DNA from: DASVNK01 sp036383895
Lineage (GTDB): Bacteria; Verrucomicrobiota; Verrucomicrobiia; Limisphaerales; SXQI01
Assembly (NCBI GenBank): GCA_036383895.1
Contig: DASVNK010000075.1
Location: 183,192 to 247,191 of the forward strand
Length of the DNA: 64,000 nucleotides
Reading direction: 5' to 3'
This document shows positions 8,776-17,439 of the stretch, in pieces. The notes beneath the pieces are model-generated. The model had not been told where the DNA came from. It did not search any database and saw only the letters and a program-made list of their open reading frames with translations. The position numbers and the translations under genes are program-made. Every line of letters begins with the position of its first letter. Position 1 is the first letter of the stretch.

Positions 8776-9999
8776 TCAGCCGCCTCTTTTCGGAAGCTGT
8801 CCTTTGAGGCCGATCTTTTCGTCGGAGATGGCAAGTTTGACGACTTCGCTGGTGCGGTTGCGGCGGAATTCGCCGTCGAGGTAGGCGAGGCGGGATTGGG
8901 CGAGGCCGGCGACGGCGGTCTTTGGGTAGAGATCGATGATGCGATGGAGAGCGGCTTCGGCGGCGGCACGATCGCTGTCTATGCGGAGGTGGAGGTCAAC
9001 GAGCAGGTTGAGCCAGTGGGCGACTTCTTTTGGTGAAACGCCGGGAGTGGCGATGAGTTGCTCGACCTGGTCGGAGGCGAGATCCATCCGCCTGTAATGA
9101 TCCGCGTAAAGTGTGGCCAGTTGCTCGCGGGCTTCGACATCTTTCGGGAATTTGGTGAGATGCTCGACGAGGCGGGCGGCGGTTTGGGCGGGATCTTCGG
9201 CCGCGGGGCGAGGATCGGCGATTTTTCCCTGAAGGCCGATGTAGCCTTCGTGACGAGTGAGATTGATGGTCGGGCGATTGCGTTCGCTGGCGAGCATGGA
9301 GTCGGTGGTGAGATGGGCGATGCGTTGCTCCGCGGTGTGGGCAAATTCTGAGCAGGGAAAGCGGCGGATGATTTCTGCGAGCGCCGCACGCGCGGCGGGG
9401 CGATCGGCAGCGTGCTCGAGGTGCCAATCAGCGGAACGGTTCAAGGTGTAAACGATGTTGCGCGGCTGGTGGCCTTCGTGGCGGAGGATTTCTTCGAGGC
9501 AGTTTTGGGCGGAGAGATTATCCTTGAGGTCATTGCCGTAGATTTCGGCCATGAGCATCCACCCTTCGTAGTCTTCGGCGAAACGTTCGAGCTGCTTTTT
9601 TACTTCTTCGATCGCCTCGTGGTATTTGCCGCGTTTTTGTTTGGCGCGCGCGATGGAGTAGAAGGGGCGATGTTCGGGTTGCTCGTCGCCGCCGTCATAG
9701 AACCCGGTGATGGGCCTGGCGAGAACCGCACCGAGGTGCGGAGCCCAAATGATACCCAGAAAAACGCCTAAGGCGGCAGTGAGTCCAGCAATGACAAATG
9801 CACCTCCCTGGCCGCCAGCGCCCGCCTTTGTGCCGATGAACAACACCGCGCCAAGAACCAGCAGACTCAAGAACCACTTGAACGCGACGCGGCCTGGATC
9901 ATCGGCTTTCTTGATGGTGTGCCACACGAACCAAATGGTGAGCGCCGCGCCGATCACGAGGGCGGCGGAGCCCAGAAGGATTTGGCCGGTGCGTCCCAT
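8776..9999 (-). CDS. Membrane-anchored TPR protein
   Basis: 407 residues. Three hydrophobic helices lie at the N-terminus (about 7-27, 42-57 and 66-90), followed by a cytoplasmic or periplasmic helical region with tetratricopeptide-like repeats ('RAKQKRGKYHEAIEEVKKQLERF', then several A-x-x-x-A-x-x-L hairpins up to about 380). There is no enzyme motif. It begins 1 nt after the stop of the PilT-like gene, whose own start overlaps a second TPR gene, so the three form one operon. A scaffold role around a pilus-retraction-type ATPase is the natural guess (inference). Confidence 0.82.
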   Translation of the reverse strand: MGRTGQILLGSAALVIGAALTIWFVWHTIKKADDPGRVAFKWFLSLLVLGAVLFIGTKAGAGGQGGAFVIAGLTAALGVFLGIIWAPHLGAVLARPITGFYDGGDEQPEHRPFYSIARAKQKRGKYHEAIEEVKKQLERFAEDYEGWMLMAEIYGNDLKDNLSAQNCLEEILRHEGHQPRNIVYTLNRSADWHLEHAADRPAARAALAEIIRRFPCSEFAHTAEQRIAHLTTDSMLASERNRPTINLTRHEGYIGLQGKIADPRPAAEDPAQTAARLVEHLTKFPKDVEAREQLATLYADHYRRMDLASDQVEQLIATPGVSPKEVAHWLNLLVDLHLRIDSDRAAAEAALHRIIDLYPKTAVAGLAQSRLAYLDGEFRRNRTSEVVKLAISDEKIGLKGQLPKRGG

Positions 10000-10000
10000 A

Positions 10001-11059
10001 TCAATGTTTCTTGGCCATGCGTTCCGGGTTGCGGGCGCGGCTGATGGCGGTGTCGTAACTGATCATGGCGCGGCAGTAGAGGTCGTAAATGCAGGAGTCC
10101 ATCAGCACCATGCCGTCTTTGCCGCCGGTTTGGATGAGCGTTTCGAGCATGTGCTGGTTGTTTTCGCGGATGATATTCCGCACGGCGTTGTTCGCGATGA
10201 GTAATTCGTAAGCCAGCACGCGGCTGCTGCGATCGGCGCTGGGGAGAAGATCCTGCGCGATAATTCCCTGAAGCGCATTGGCGAGTTGGAGAATGATCTG
10301 GCGTTGCGCGCTGCCTTCGAAAACACCAACGATGCGTTCGAAGGCGTGCGAAACGTTCGGCGAGTGCATCGTGGCGAGGACGAGATGGCCGGTTTCCGCA
10401 GCAGTGAGCGCGGCGGAAATGGTTTCGTGATCGCGCATTTCGCCGACGACAATGACGTCCGGATCCTGGCGCAAGATGTGGACGAGGGCGCGATTGAAAG
10501 AATGCGTATCGGTAAGGACTTCCTGCTGGACGACGATGGCGTGTTTGTTGCGATGAACGAATTCGATCGGATCTTCGACGGTCACGATTTTGCATCGGCG
10601 CTCTGAATTGATGAGATCGATCATGTAGTTCAGCGTCGTGGTCTTACCGGCGCCGGTTGGGCCAATGATTAAGACAAGGCCGTTCGGTTTTCGTGCCAGT
10701 TCTTCGACCTTCGCGGGGAGCCCGAGCTGTTCACGGGTGGGGATTTTTTCGCCGCAAAAACGGATGCTGAGTTCCGGATGGCCGTTGCGAAGGTAAAGCG
10801 TGGCGCGAATGCGCCCGACTTTTTCGTGCGGAATGGAGATGCAAAGTTCCCATTCACGTTCGAAGATCTCGCGTTGATCTTCGGAGAGGATCAGGGAGCA
10901 GATTTCGGCCGTCTCGTCCGCAGTGAGGGCATCGTGATCGCCGAAGAGGATGTCGCCATTCACGCGGAAAGCGGGCGGAACCCCGGCGATCAAGTGGAGG
11001 TCGGAAGCGCGAAGATCGAGAGCGGTGGCGAGGAAAGCGTCGAGTGCTGGGCTGCTCAT
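10001..11059 (-). CDS. PilT/PilU-type twitching-motility ATPase
   Basis: 352 residues, a usual PilT length. Visible motifs are Walker A GPTGAGKT (133-140), the Asp box 'VTVEDPIEF' (159-167), Walker B 'DVIVVGEMRD' (201-210) and the His box 'TGHLVLATMH' (223-232). The C-terminal 'NNAVRNIIRE' corresponds to the AIRNLIRE motif that separates PilT retraction ATPases from PilB/GspE assembly ATPases. PilT hexamers on the cytoplasmic face power type IV pilus retraction. No pilin or PilB gene is adjacent. The start overlaps the stop of the upstream TPR gene by 4 nt. Confidence 0.93.
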   Translation of the reverse strand: MSSPALDAFLATALDLRASDLHLIAGVPPAFRVNGDILFGDHDALTADETAEICSLILSEDQREIFEREWELCISIPHEKVGRIRATLYLRNGHPELSIRFCGEKIPTREQLGLPAKVEELARKPNGLVLIIGPTGAGKTTTLNYMIDLINSERRCKIVTVEDPIEFVHRNKHAIVVQQEVLTDTHSFNRALVHILRQDPDVIVVGEMRDHETISAALTAAETGHLVLATMHSPNVSHAFERIVGVFEGSAQRQIILQLANALQGIIAQDLLPSADRSSRVLAYELLIANNAVRNIIRENNQHMLETLIQTGGKDGMVLMDSCIYDLYCRAMISYDTAISRARNPERMAKKH

Positions 11060-11826
11060 TTACCGAACCATTGGCGCCAGTGGCCCGCGAGTTTGTCAAG
11101 GACGGTGGTTTCATCCGCGCGGTTGAGATGGGCCTGGATGGGCAGGTCGGGGTCGAGTTCGCGAGCTTGTTCGAAAGAGTTGCGCGCCGGGGCGGCGAGG
11201 CCGAGGGCGATCTGACATTCGCCGATCTGGAGCCAGAGAACGGCGCGAGCAGGATCGAATGCGAGTGCATCCTGCGCATTTTTCAAAGCGCGCGCAAATT
11301 GGCGGTAGAATGCCTGGATGCGTGCGGCGAGCCAGAGGTGGAACCAGTTATTTTGCGCGAGGGTGAGGGCGCGTTCGAAACAGTAGTCGGCGCGCTTTTC
11401 TTTGCGGGCGAGAAGAACATCAGCGCGGGCGAGCCAGATGTACGGAGTGTTTGTGAGTGATTCCACGGCGGCATCCGAGTAGGTAAGGGCGGCGGAGTGG
11501 TCGCCGAGGCGGCCGAGCGCGACCGCTTTGGCGGCGAGGAGTTCGCCATATTCGGGGAAGAGTGCGAGTGCTTTATCGGCCCAGACGCGGGCTTCTTCGT
11601 ATTCACCAAGCTCGATCAGCATGCGGACCTGGCCAGTCCAGACGGCGGGAAGCTTCGCGTTGAACTCGATCACGCGCGCATACATTCGAAGCGCGAGTTC
11701 GAAGCGGCCGGATTCGAAGGCGGCTTGAGCTTCGGCGAGATAGTGATCTTCATCTTTGAGCGGAAGCTGGCGGTTCAACGGCTGTTCGCTGTCGGAATCG
11801 AATTCGAGATTTCCGAATCGGCTCAT
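11056..11826 (-). CDS. TPR protein, cytoplasmic
   Basis: 256 residues with no signal peptide or membrane helix. Six or so tetratricopeptide repeats run from about 27 to 225, each with the W/L-G-Y-A-F-A-P pattern (for example 'AQAAFESGRFELALRMYARVIEFNAKLP' and 'GLAAPARNSFEQARELDPDLP'). It is the first gene of the operon with the PilT-like ATPase (4-nt overlap) and the membrane TPR gene, so it may be a partner in pilus control. The exact role is unknown. Confidence 0.85.
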   Translation of the reverse strand: MSRFGNLEFDSDSEQPLNRQLPLKDEDHYLAEAQAAFESGRFELALRMYARVIEFNAKLPAVWTGQVRMLIELGEYEEARVWADKALALFPEYGELLAAKAVALGRLGDHSAALTYSDAAVESLTNTPYIWLARADVLLARKEKRADYCFERALTLAQNNWFHLWLAARIQAFYRQFARALKNAQDALAFDPARAVLWLQIGECQIALGLAAPARNSFEQARELDPDLPIQAHLNRADETTVLDKLAGHWRQWFGK

Positions 11827-11986
11827 TGGATTAATGGACTAAAGAAATGGAGCATAACTCGCACCAGGGTTGCTTTTGATGATTAGACCTGCGGCGCGCG
11901 TAGGAATCACGCGAAAAGTTGGGCACATTGAGCCGCATTACCGCGAGGGCTTCCCGTTTGCGCGAAGTTGCGCGCGCAAATCGTTT

Positions 11987-12226
11987 TTAACAGCCAGCGA
12001 TTTCCCACTCTTCTCCAGACCGATGCAACAGGAACGGGAGGTATTCGCCCATTTCGTGCTCGGACAGATAGGAATCGAACGAAGCGCGAGCATCTTCCTC
12101 CGAACAATGCGCGGAGATCAATCCGTGGTCAGGGGAATAGATGAGGAACTCCGTATCCGGAGAAATGTCAGCCGGCTGGAGCTGTAAAGCTAAGGGTGAC
12201 ATGTTAGAAATATTATTCACGGCCAT
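11987..12226 (-). CDS. Small hypothetical acidic protein
   Basis: 79 residues from ATG 12226, or 98 if ATG 12283 is used; the shorter form leaves about 85 bp for promoters towards the divergent CAP gene. The sequence 'DTEFLIYSPDHGLISAHCSEEDARASFDSYLSEHE' is acidic, with balanced composition and a plausible fold. No family is recognised and no membrane segment is seen. It could be spurious, but no competing gene occupies the stretch. Confidence 0.45.
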   Translation of the reverse strand: MAVNNISNMSPLALQLQPADISPDTEFLIYSPDHGLISAHCSEEDARASFDSYLSEHEMGEYLPFLLHRSGEEWEIAGC

Positions 12227-12311
12227 GAAAATAGGGAAGTACGTTTTTCCCTGAAATGGAGGTCGGTTTGTGAAAAGTTTCACAAGGAAAGTTGTGCTAG
12301 GTTAAGGCGCG

Positions 12312-12974
12312 ATGAGTGTTTGGATGTTGTGGATGGCGGCGCTCGCTGCGGCGGTGGGGACGAGCTTTTTTGAGATGCCGTGGAGCCAATTTGCGGCGCG
12401 GGCAGAGGCGAAGCAGGTGATTCGGTTCGAGACGGTGGATACGAATTTGATGTCGGCCGCAGTCCTGCACGAGACTAATCGAAGGCGCGCGGAAAATAAA
12501 TTGCGACCCTTGCGGCATCATGCAAAGGCGGTACAGACGGCGGCGATTCAATCGCAGATCATGGCGAAGAGGGGATCGATTTCGCACGAGAATCCGGAGC
12601 ACGAGAAATTCCGGACTTTGATGAAACGGGTGCAGTCAGTGGGAGTGAATCCGGGATTGGCGGCGGAGAATGTGGCGACTGCGTTTGGCCTGCGGTATGA
12701 ATCGGGAAAGGGATTTTATAAACGGGTGGAGCGGGGGAAAACGATTTTCAGTTACACGCCGGAAGGACCGGGGTTGGCGGCTCATACCTATGAGGGTTTC
12801 GCGAAGGCGGTGGTGGATTCATGGATGGGATCACCGGGACATCGTAAAAATGTTCTGCTGCCGGATGCTGAGTATCTGGGCGTCTCGTGTGTGCTGTCTA
12901 AGTCTGAATCGGAGATGCCGCTATTCTATTGCACGCAAGTGTTTCTTGCTCCGCTCCGGCCGACCCGGAGGTAG
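12312..12974 (+). CDS. CAP/SCP-domain (PR-1-like) extracytoplasmic protein
   Basis: 220 residues. The first about 20 residues are hydrophobic (MSVWMLWMAALAAAVGTSFF), acting as a signal or anchor. A CAP domain follows: 'LHETNRRRAENKLRPLRHH', then 'ISHENPEHEKF', 'AAENVATAF' and 'WMGSPGHRKNVLLPDAEYLGVSC'. The order H...E...H with GHRKNxL is the family's cleft signature. Bacterial CAP proteins are secreted; the activity is unclear (peptidase, lipid binding or adhesion). It is monocistronic, with its stop 8 nt from the convergent glycosyltransferase stop. Confidence 0.9.
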   Translation: MSVWMLWMAALAAAVGTSFFEMPWSQFAARAEAKQVIRFETVDTNLMSAAVLHETNRRRAENKLRPLRHHAKAVQTAAIQSQIMAKRGSISHENPEHEKFRTLMKRVQSVGVNPGLAAENVATAFGLRYESGKGFYKRVERGKTIFSYTPEGPGLAAHTYEGFAKAVVDSWMGSPGHRKNVLLPDAEYLGVSCVLSKSESEMPLFYCTQVFLAPLRPTRR

Positions 12975-12982
12975 TGCCTGCT

Positions 12983-14146
12983 TTAACGAAAGAGATTCTG
13001 GAGGAGCGCGAATTCGGATTTAGCGACGTTGCGGTAGTCGTACTGCATGACGAATTCGCGACCGCGTTGGCCGACTTCGCGGCGTTCGGAATCGGCGTCG
13101 AGCAGGCGAATGATGGAGGAAGCGGCGCTGTCGATGTCGCCGACTTTCACGCCGTAGAGTTGTTTCGGGAAAACGGTGTCGAAGATTGGGAGTGCGTAGG
13201 CGACGACGGGAAGAGCTGCGGCAAGAAATTCGTTGATCGAGAGTCCCCAACCTTCCTCGAAGGAGAGGCTGAGACCAACTTTGGATTCGCCGATGAGTTG
13301 GTCTTTGTCGGCTTCTGGAATGCCGCCGGTAAAATGAACTGTTTTCGACAGGCCGAGTTCGGCGAACATCTGTTCGACGCGTGGACGGTGGGGGCCTTCG
13401 CCGATGACGAGCAGTTTTGCGTCCGGACGTTTATCGACGATTTTCTTCCAGAGCGGGGCAAGATGGAAAACGCCCTTGTGTTCGTGCAGGCGGCCGAGGT
13501 GCACGACGTCGTAGCTTTTCGGGGCGCTGCTGGAATCGGGCATTTTGGCGAGGTCCACGCCGTAGCCGCTGGCGGCGGTGGGAGCGGGTTTGAGGCCGAG
13601 GCGTAATTCCAGTTTTTTGTAATCTGATTCGACGAACTTTGTTCCGCAGATGACGAGCGCGGCGTATTCGCTCATCCAGCGCATTGTTTTGCGTTCGGAC
13701 CAGAGGAAGAGGCGGTCGAACGCCCCGACACGGTGGCGGGATTGTTCCGCGAGGACGTGGTGCACTTTTGCGACGAGTTTGGCGTTTTGTTTTCGGGCGA
13801 TAACTAACGCGGGATACACTTCAACGATGAGTTGGGTAGAGGCGAGGATAACGTCGTATCGTTCTGAGAAGCGGGTGAAGTGGGGGGTGACCATTCGCCA
13901 GCCATAGGCTGGGAAGTAGCGCCAGGTTTGCGCTACGTAGCTGGTGGCGTCGAAGATGTTGTCGCTGCTGATGAGGCGGGAGTTCGGTGTGAGCTGGCCG
14001 ATTTGCGGGAAACCACAGCGCGCGGCGAGGAAGTCGGTCTGGTGACCCGCGCGGATCCATTCGTCCGCCATGTAGAGGAAATGGCGGAGCGCGCCGGAGA
14101 GCGAGCGGGAATCGTTCAGCGTGTTGTGAACAATGAGAATGCGCAC
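12983..14146 (-). CDS. Glycosyltransferase family 4 (GT-B)
   Basis: 387 residues. The N-terminal Rossmann half begins MRILIVHNTLNDSRSLSGA, a glycine-containing acceptor-side motif typical of GT4. The C-terminal half has 'YDVVHLGRLHEHKGV', 'LLVIGEGPHRPRVE' and the E-x7-E donor motif 'FEEGWGLSINEFLAAALPVVAY'. It probably transfers a hexose from a nucleotide-sugar onto a lipid or polysaccharide in the cytoplasm. It is the last gene of the SGNH hydrolase / ABC ATPase / glycosyltransferase run, 3 nt from the ABC stop, so surface-glycan or glycolipid work is the likely context. Confidence 0.92.
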   Translation of the reverse strand: MRILIVHNTLNDSRSLSGALRHFLYMADEWIRAGHQTDFLAARCGFPQIGQLTPNSRLISSDNIFDATSYVAQTWRYFPAYGWRMVTPHFTRFSERYDVILASTQLIVEVYPALVIARKQNAKLVAKVHHVLAEQSRHRVGAFDRLFLWSERKTMRWMSEYAALVICGTKFVESDYKKLELRLGLKPAPTAASGYGVDLAKMPDSSSAPKSYDVVHLGRLHEHKGVFHLAPLWKKIVDKRPDAKLLVIGEGPHRPRVEQMFAELGLSKTVHFTGGIPEADKDQLIGESKVGLSLSFEEGWGLSINEFLAAALPVVAYALPIFDTVFPKQLYGVKVGDIDSAASSIIRLLDADSERREVGQRGREFVMQYDYRNVAKSEFALLQNLFR

Positions 14147-14149
14147 GGG

Positions 14150-14839
14150 TTACTGAAGCTTCCCTTCGCGGATTTCCATGGTGCGCTGCATTTTGGCGGC
14201 GAGATCGAGCGCGTGCGTGACGACGATAAGCGTGACGTTCCGTTCTCTGTTCAGTTCGACGAGGAGTTTCGAAAGATTTTGGGCGGAATGGCGGTCGAGC
14301 GCGCCGGTGGGTTCGTCAGCGAGGAGGAGGATGGGGTTGTTGATGAGTGCGCGGACAACGGCGACGCGCTGACGCTCGCCACCGGAAAGCTGGCCGGGTC
14401 GGTGTTCGAGGCGAGCGCCTAATCCGACTCTGCCGAGGAGTTCGCGAGCTCGGGCGGGTGCGCTGGAACGGAGTTCTTTATCGGAGGAGGCGAGCGTTGG
14501 GATGAGCACGTTTTCCAGGACGCTGCATTGCGGAAGGAGATGGTGACCTTGAAAAATAAAACCGATCTTGCGATTACGCACCTCAGCCAGTTCGAGGTCG
14601 TTGAGCGACGTGAGTTCCTGGTCGCCAAGGCGCACGCTGCCGGAGCTCGGGCGATCCAAAGTGCCGATGATATTCAGGAGCGTGCTTTTACCGGAGCCGG
14701 ATGGGCCGATGACGGCGAGCGATTCGCCGCGTTCGAGCGTGAGATTTATGCCGCTGAGGATCGGGAGTTCGGCGATCGCGCCGTTCGGACCGGCGGCGGG
14801 ATAACTCTTTGCGACCTTGTCGAGTTGAAGCAGTGGCAT
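14150..14839 (-). CDS. ABC transporter ATP-binding protein, LolD/MacB-like
   Basis: 229 residues. Walker A is GPSGSGKST, the Q-loop 'GFIFQGHHLLPQCSVLENV', the signature 'LSGGERQRVAVVRAL', Walker B 'ILLLADEPTGALD' and the H-loop 'IVVTHALDLA'. 'QGHHLLPQCSVLENV' and 'DEPTGALD' place it in the LolD/MacB/FtsE branch that drives FtsX-fold permeases for lipoproteins or other cargo. No permease gene is adjacent; the partners are an SGNH hydrolase upstream and a glycosyltransferase downstream. ATG 14839 lies 2 nt after the upstream stop; a TTG at 14845 is an alternative. Confidence 0.9.
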   Translation of the reverse strand: MPLLQLDKVAKSYPAAGPNGAIAELPILSGINLTLERGESLAVIGPSGSGKSTLLNIIGTLDRPSSGSVRLGDQELTSLNDLELAEVRNRKIGFIFQGHHLLPQCSVLENVLIPTLASSDKELRSSAPARARELLGRVGLGARLEHRPGQLSGGERQRVAVVRALINNPILLLADEPTGALDRHSAQNLSKLLVELNRERNVTLIVVTHALDLAAKMQRTMEIREGKLQ

Positions 14840-14841
14840 AA

Positions 14842-15513
14842 TCAACCTTCGAGCGCTTCGCGGATGATTGGAGTCCAGAGTTCGTAACCTCGCTGATTGA
14901 TGTGGAGGCGGTCGCGCTCGTAGAGGGTGGGATCGGGACGGCCGTTGCGCTGCAGGAGCGGAGTCCAGACGTCGATGAATTCCACCTTTCGATTAAAACG
15001 GGAGTAGCGGCGGATGAGTTTGTTGGTTTGCTTCGCTTGCGGCGAGAGGTACCAGCGGGAGGGACTCGGCTTTACGGCTAGAAAGTAGATTTTGGCGTCC
15101 GGAGTTTTTCCGTGAACGGTCGCAACGAACTCCTTAAAATCGCTCAAGATTTGTTCCGGAGTGCGGCCTTTGCTGAGGTCGTTGTCACCGCCATAGAGAA
15201 CGATCTTTGAAGGTTCATATGGGAAGATGATTCGTTCGGCGAAGTGCGTGCAGTCGGGCAGATGCGAGCCGCCGAAACCGCGATTGATCACTTTCAGGTT
15301 CGGGAACGCTTCACCGAGATTAGTCCAATAACGGAGGCTGGAACTGCCGATAAACAACACCGCGCCTTTCGGTGGAGGGTTGGCGCGGTCGGCGGCTTCG
15401 AACGCGGCGATCTCTTTTTCCCACCGTTGGGGGTTGAGATCAGCCGCCGAACTGCGAGGCGCGAACTGCAGCAGCAGGCCTCCCAGGCAAACCATTGTTC
15501 CGAGGTTGAACAC
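14842..15513 (-). CDS. SGNH/GDSL-family hydrolase, exported
   Basis: 223 residues with an N-terminal hydrophobic signal (MVCLGGLLLQFAPRSSAA). Block I is the divergent 'AVLFIGSSSLRYW' (nucleophile Ser in the GSSS motif), block II Gly in 'INRGFGGSHLPDC', block III 'YGGDNDLSKG' with the oxyanion Asn, and block V 'DRLHINQRGYELW' with the catalytic Asp and His. This fits an esterase or acetylhydrolase that acts on lipids or acylated carbohydrate outside the cytoplasm. It is the first gene of the operon with the LolD-like ATPase and glycosyltransferase, and is divergent from nadC. Confidence 0.9.
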   Translation of the reverse strand: MFNLGTMVCLGGLLLQFAPRSSAADLNPQRWEKEIAAFEAADRANPPPKGAVLFIGSSSLRYWTNLGEAFPNLKVINRGFGGSHLPDCTHFAERIIFPYEPSKIVLYGGDNDLSKGRTPEQILSDFKEFVATVHGKTPDAKIYFLAVKPSPSRWYLSPQAKQTNKLIRRYSRFNRKVEFIDVWTPLLQRNGRPDPTLYERDRLHINQRGYELWTPIIREALEG

Positions 15514-15602
15514 GCCGAAGTTCTAATCGCAACGCGCCAGTCTGGAAAGGCTGCGCAAGAATTTTCTTTTGCTGCGAGAGGGCGACGCACAAGCTACCAC
15601 GC

Positions 15603-16454
15603 ATGGAACCGCTTTCGAGCGAAGAGATTCGGCAGGCTGTGGAAGCGTCCCTGGCCGAAGACGTAGGAAGCGGGGACGTGACCACGCTCGCTACGGTGCC
15701 TCCGAATGCGCAAGCGACAGCGGTGATTGCGGCGCGCGAACCCTTGGTGGTCGCCGGAATCGCGTTTGCCCGTGAAGCGTTCCGGACGCTCTCGAGCGAA
15801 GTGGATTTGGTCGAGCAATGCACCGACGGCGAACACATGCCGCCCGGGAAGTCGCTATTGAACGTGCGCGGACAGGCGCGCGCGATCTTAACGGCAGAGC
15901 GAGTGGCGTTGAACTTTTTGCAGCGGTTATCTGGAGTGGCGACGTTGACAAGGACTTTTGTTGAAGCGGTGTCGGGGACAAAGGCGAAGATTTTAGACAC
16001 GCGAAAAACGACGCCCGGGTGGAGAAGATTTGATAAATACGCCGTAACCTGCGGTGGTGGGCAGAATCATCGGGTTGGTTTGTTCGACATGGTCTTGATC
16101 AAAGACAATCATTTGATGGCCCTGCGCGACGAGCAACCGAACGCGATCGCCGCGGCGGTGAAACGCGCGAGAGCGTCCTATCCGAAGCTGCAGGTTGAAG
16201 TGGAGGCGGACACGCTGGAACAAGTGGAACAGGCATTGAGCGCCGGGGCGGACATCATCCTGCTCGACAACATGAGCACCGACGAGCTGCGCGCGGCCGT
16301 AAAGTTGGCGAGCGGATGCGCCAAACTGGAAGCTAGTGGCGGTGTGAATCTGAGTACGGTCAGAAGTATCGCGGAGACTGGCGTAGATTTTATTTCGGTG
16401 GGAGCGATCACGCACTCAGCGCGCGCGGTTGATATTGGCCTGGACTTCAAGTGA
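15603..16454 (+). CDS. nadC: Nicotinate-nucleotide diphosphorylase (quinolinate phosphoribosyltransferase)
   Basis: 283 residues, the usual NadC length. It makes nicotinate mononucleotide from quinolinate and PRPP in de novo NAD synthesis. Characteristic strings are 'EDVGSGDVTT' at the start, 'RVALNFLQRLSGVAT', 'ILDTRKTTPGWR', 'YAVTCGGGQNHRVGLFDMVLIKDNH' split across the active site, 'EVEVEADTLEQ'-type acidic residues and the final 'SVGAITHSARAVDIGLDF'. It is the first of three cofactor genes on this strand (nadC-birA-coaX), 3 nt from the next start. Confidence 0.96.
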   Translation: MEPLSSEEIRQAVEASLAEDVGSGDVTTLATVPPNAQATAVIAAREPLVVAGIAFAREAFRTLSSEVDLVEQCTDGEHMPPGKSLLNVRGQARAILTAERVALNFLQRLSGVATLTRTFVEAVSGTKAKILDTRKTTPGWRRFDKYAVTCGGGQNHRVGLFDMVLIKDNHLMALRDEQPNAIAAAVKRARASYPKLQVEVEADTLEQVEQALSAGADIILLDNMSTDELRAAVKLASGCAKLEASGGVNLSTVRSIAETGVDFISVGAITHSARAVDIGLDFK

Positions 16455-16457
16455 GTT

Positions 16458-17438
16458 GTGACGGTCGATGCGCAAATACTTCGCGCCTTGCGAAATGCCG
16501 GCGAAGAGCCAGTCAGCGGAGCGGAACTCGCCACGGCTTTAGGAATCAGCCGCACAGCGATCTGGGCGCGGATCGAGGAATTGCGCGCAGTTGGTTACGA
16601 GATCAGCGCCAGCCCTCATGGCGGTTATCGATTGCGCAGCACGCCGGATGTTCTGCATGGAGATGACCTGCTCGCTCTGCTCGGTCCGGGGCCGGTGATC
16701 GGTCGCGACATTCGCGTATTCGAGGAGACAACCTCAACCAATGACGTTGTGGATAAGTTTGGTCGCGATGGGGTCAAAGAGGGCGTGGCTGTCTTCGCCG
16801 AATCGCAAACAAAGGGCCGCGGTAGAATGGGCCGCAATTGGATGTCCGCGCGCGGAAAAGGACTCTGGTTTTCAGTGTTGCTTCGCCCTTTGCTTTCACC
16901 TCAGGCCGCGACCCAAATTACAATTGCGTCCGCGACGGCTCTTGCGCGCGCGCTCAAAATGGTGAGCGGCGTCGCCTGCGAGATCAAGTGGCCAAACGAT
17001 ATTCTGGTGAAGGATTGCAAATTGTGCGGAATCCTCACGGAGATGACGGCGGAGGTGGACAAGATCAACTACATTGTGCTCGGCATTGGGGTGAACGTGA
17101 ACTTCGAGGAAAAAGATTTCCCACCGGAATTACGAAAGATCGCCACTTCGCTCAGGATTGAAAGTGGGCGCACGTTCAAGCGCGCGGAAGTCGCCGCCGC
17201 AGTTCTGCGCGAGCTCGATCTGGATTACGCGCGGCTGCGTGAAGGACAGTTCGAGCGCGTCGCCGATGAGTGGGAGCAAAACTGCACAACCATTGGCCGC
17301 GATGTGGAAATCGCGTGCGGTAATCGCGTAGTGCATGGCCGGGCTGAATCTCTCGACCCTGAGGGTGCGCTGCTGGTGCGCACTCAACATGGCCGGTTGG
17401 AGCGGATCATCGGTGGGGATGTGACATTGCGGAAATGA
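16458..17438 (+). CDS. birA: Bifunctional biotin-[acetyl-CoA-carboxylase] ligase / biotin repressor
   Basis: 326 residues from a GTG start. Residues 1-62 form a winged helix-turn-helix ('GAELATALGISRTAIWARIEELRAVGYEI'), so it can also act as a transcriptional repressor. The ligase core carries 'TSTNDVV', 'GRGRMGRNW' for biotinoyl-AMP binding, 'IKWPNDILV' and 'GIGVNVNF'. The C-terminal SH3-like domain follows. It attaches biotin to acetyl-CoA carboxylase and uses biotinoyl-5'-AMP as co-repressor in E. coli; whether biotin genes are regulated here cannot be seen. It sits in an operon, 3 nt after nadC and 1 nt before coaX. Confidence 0.95.
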   Translation: MTVDAQILRALRNAGEEPVSGAELATALGISRTAIWARIEELRAVGYEISASPHGGYRLRSTPDVLHGDDLLALLGPGPVIGRDIRVFEETTSTNDVVDKFGRDGVKEGVAVFAESQTKGRGRMGRNWMSARGKGLWFSVLLRPLLSPQAATQITIASATALARALKMVSGVACEIKWPNDILVKDCKLCGILTEMTAEVDKINYIVLGIGVNVNFEEKDFPPELRKIATSLRIESGRTFKRAEVAAAVLRELDLDYARLREGQFERVADEWEQNCTTIGRDVEIACGNRVVHGRAESLDPEGALLVRTQHGRLERIIGGDVTLRK

Positions 17439-17439
17439 T

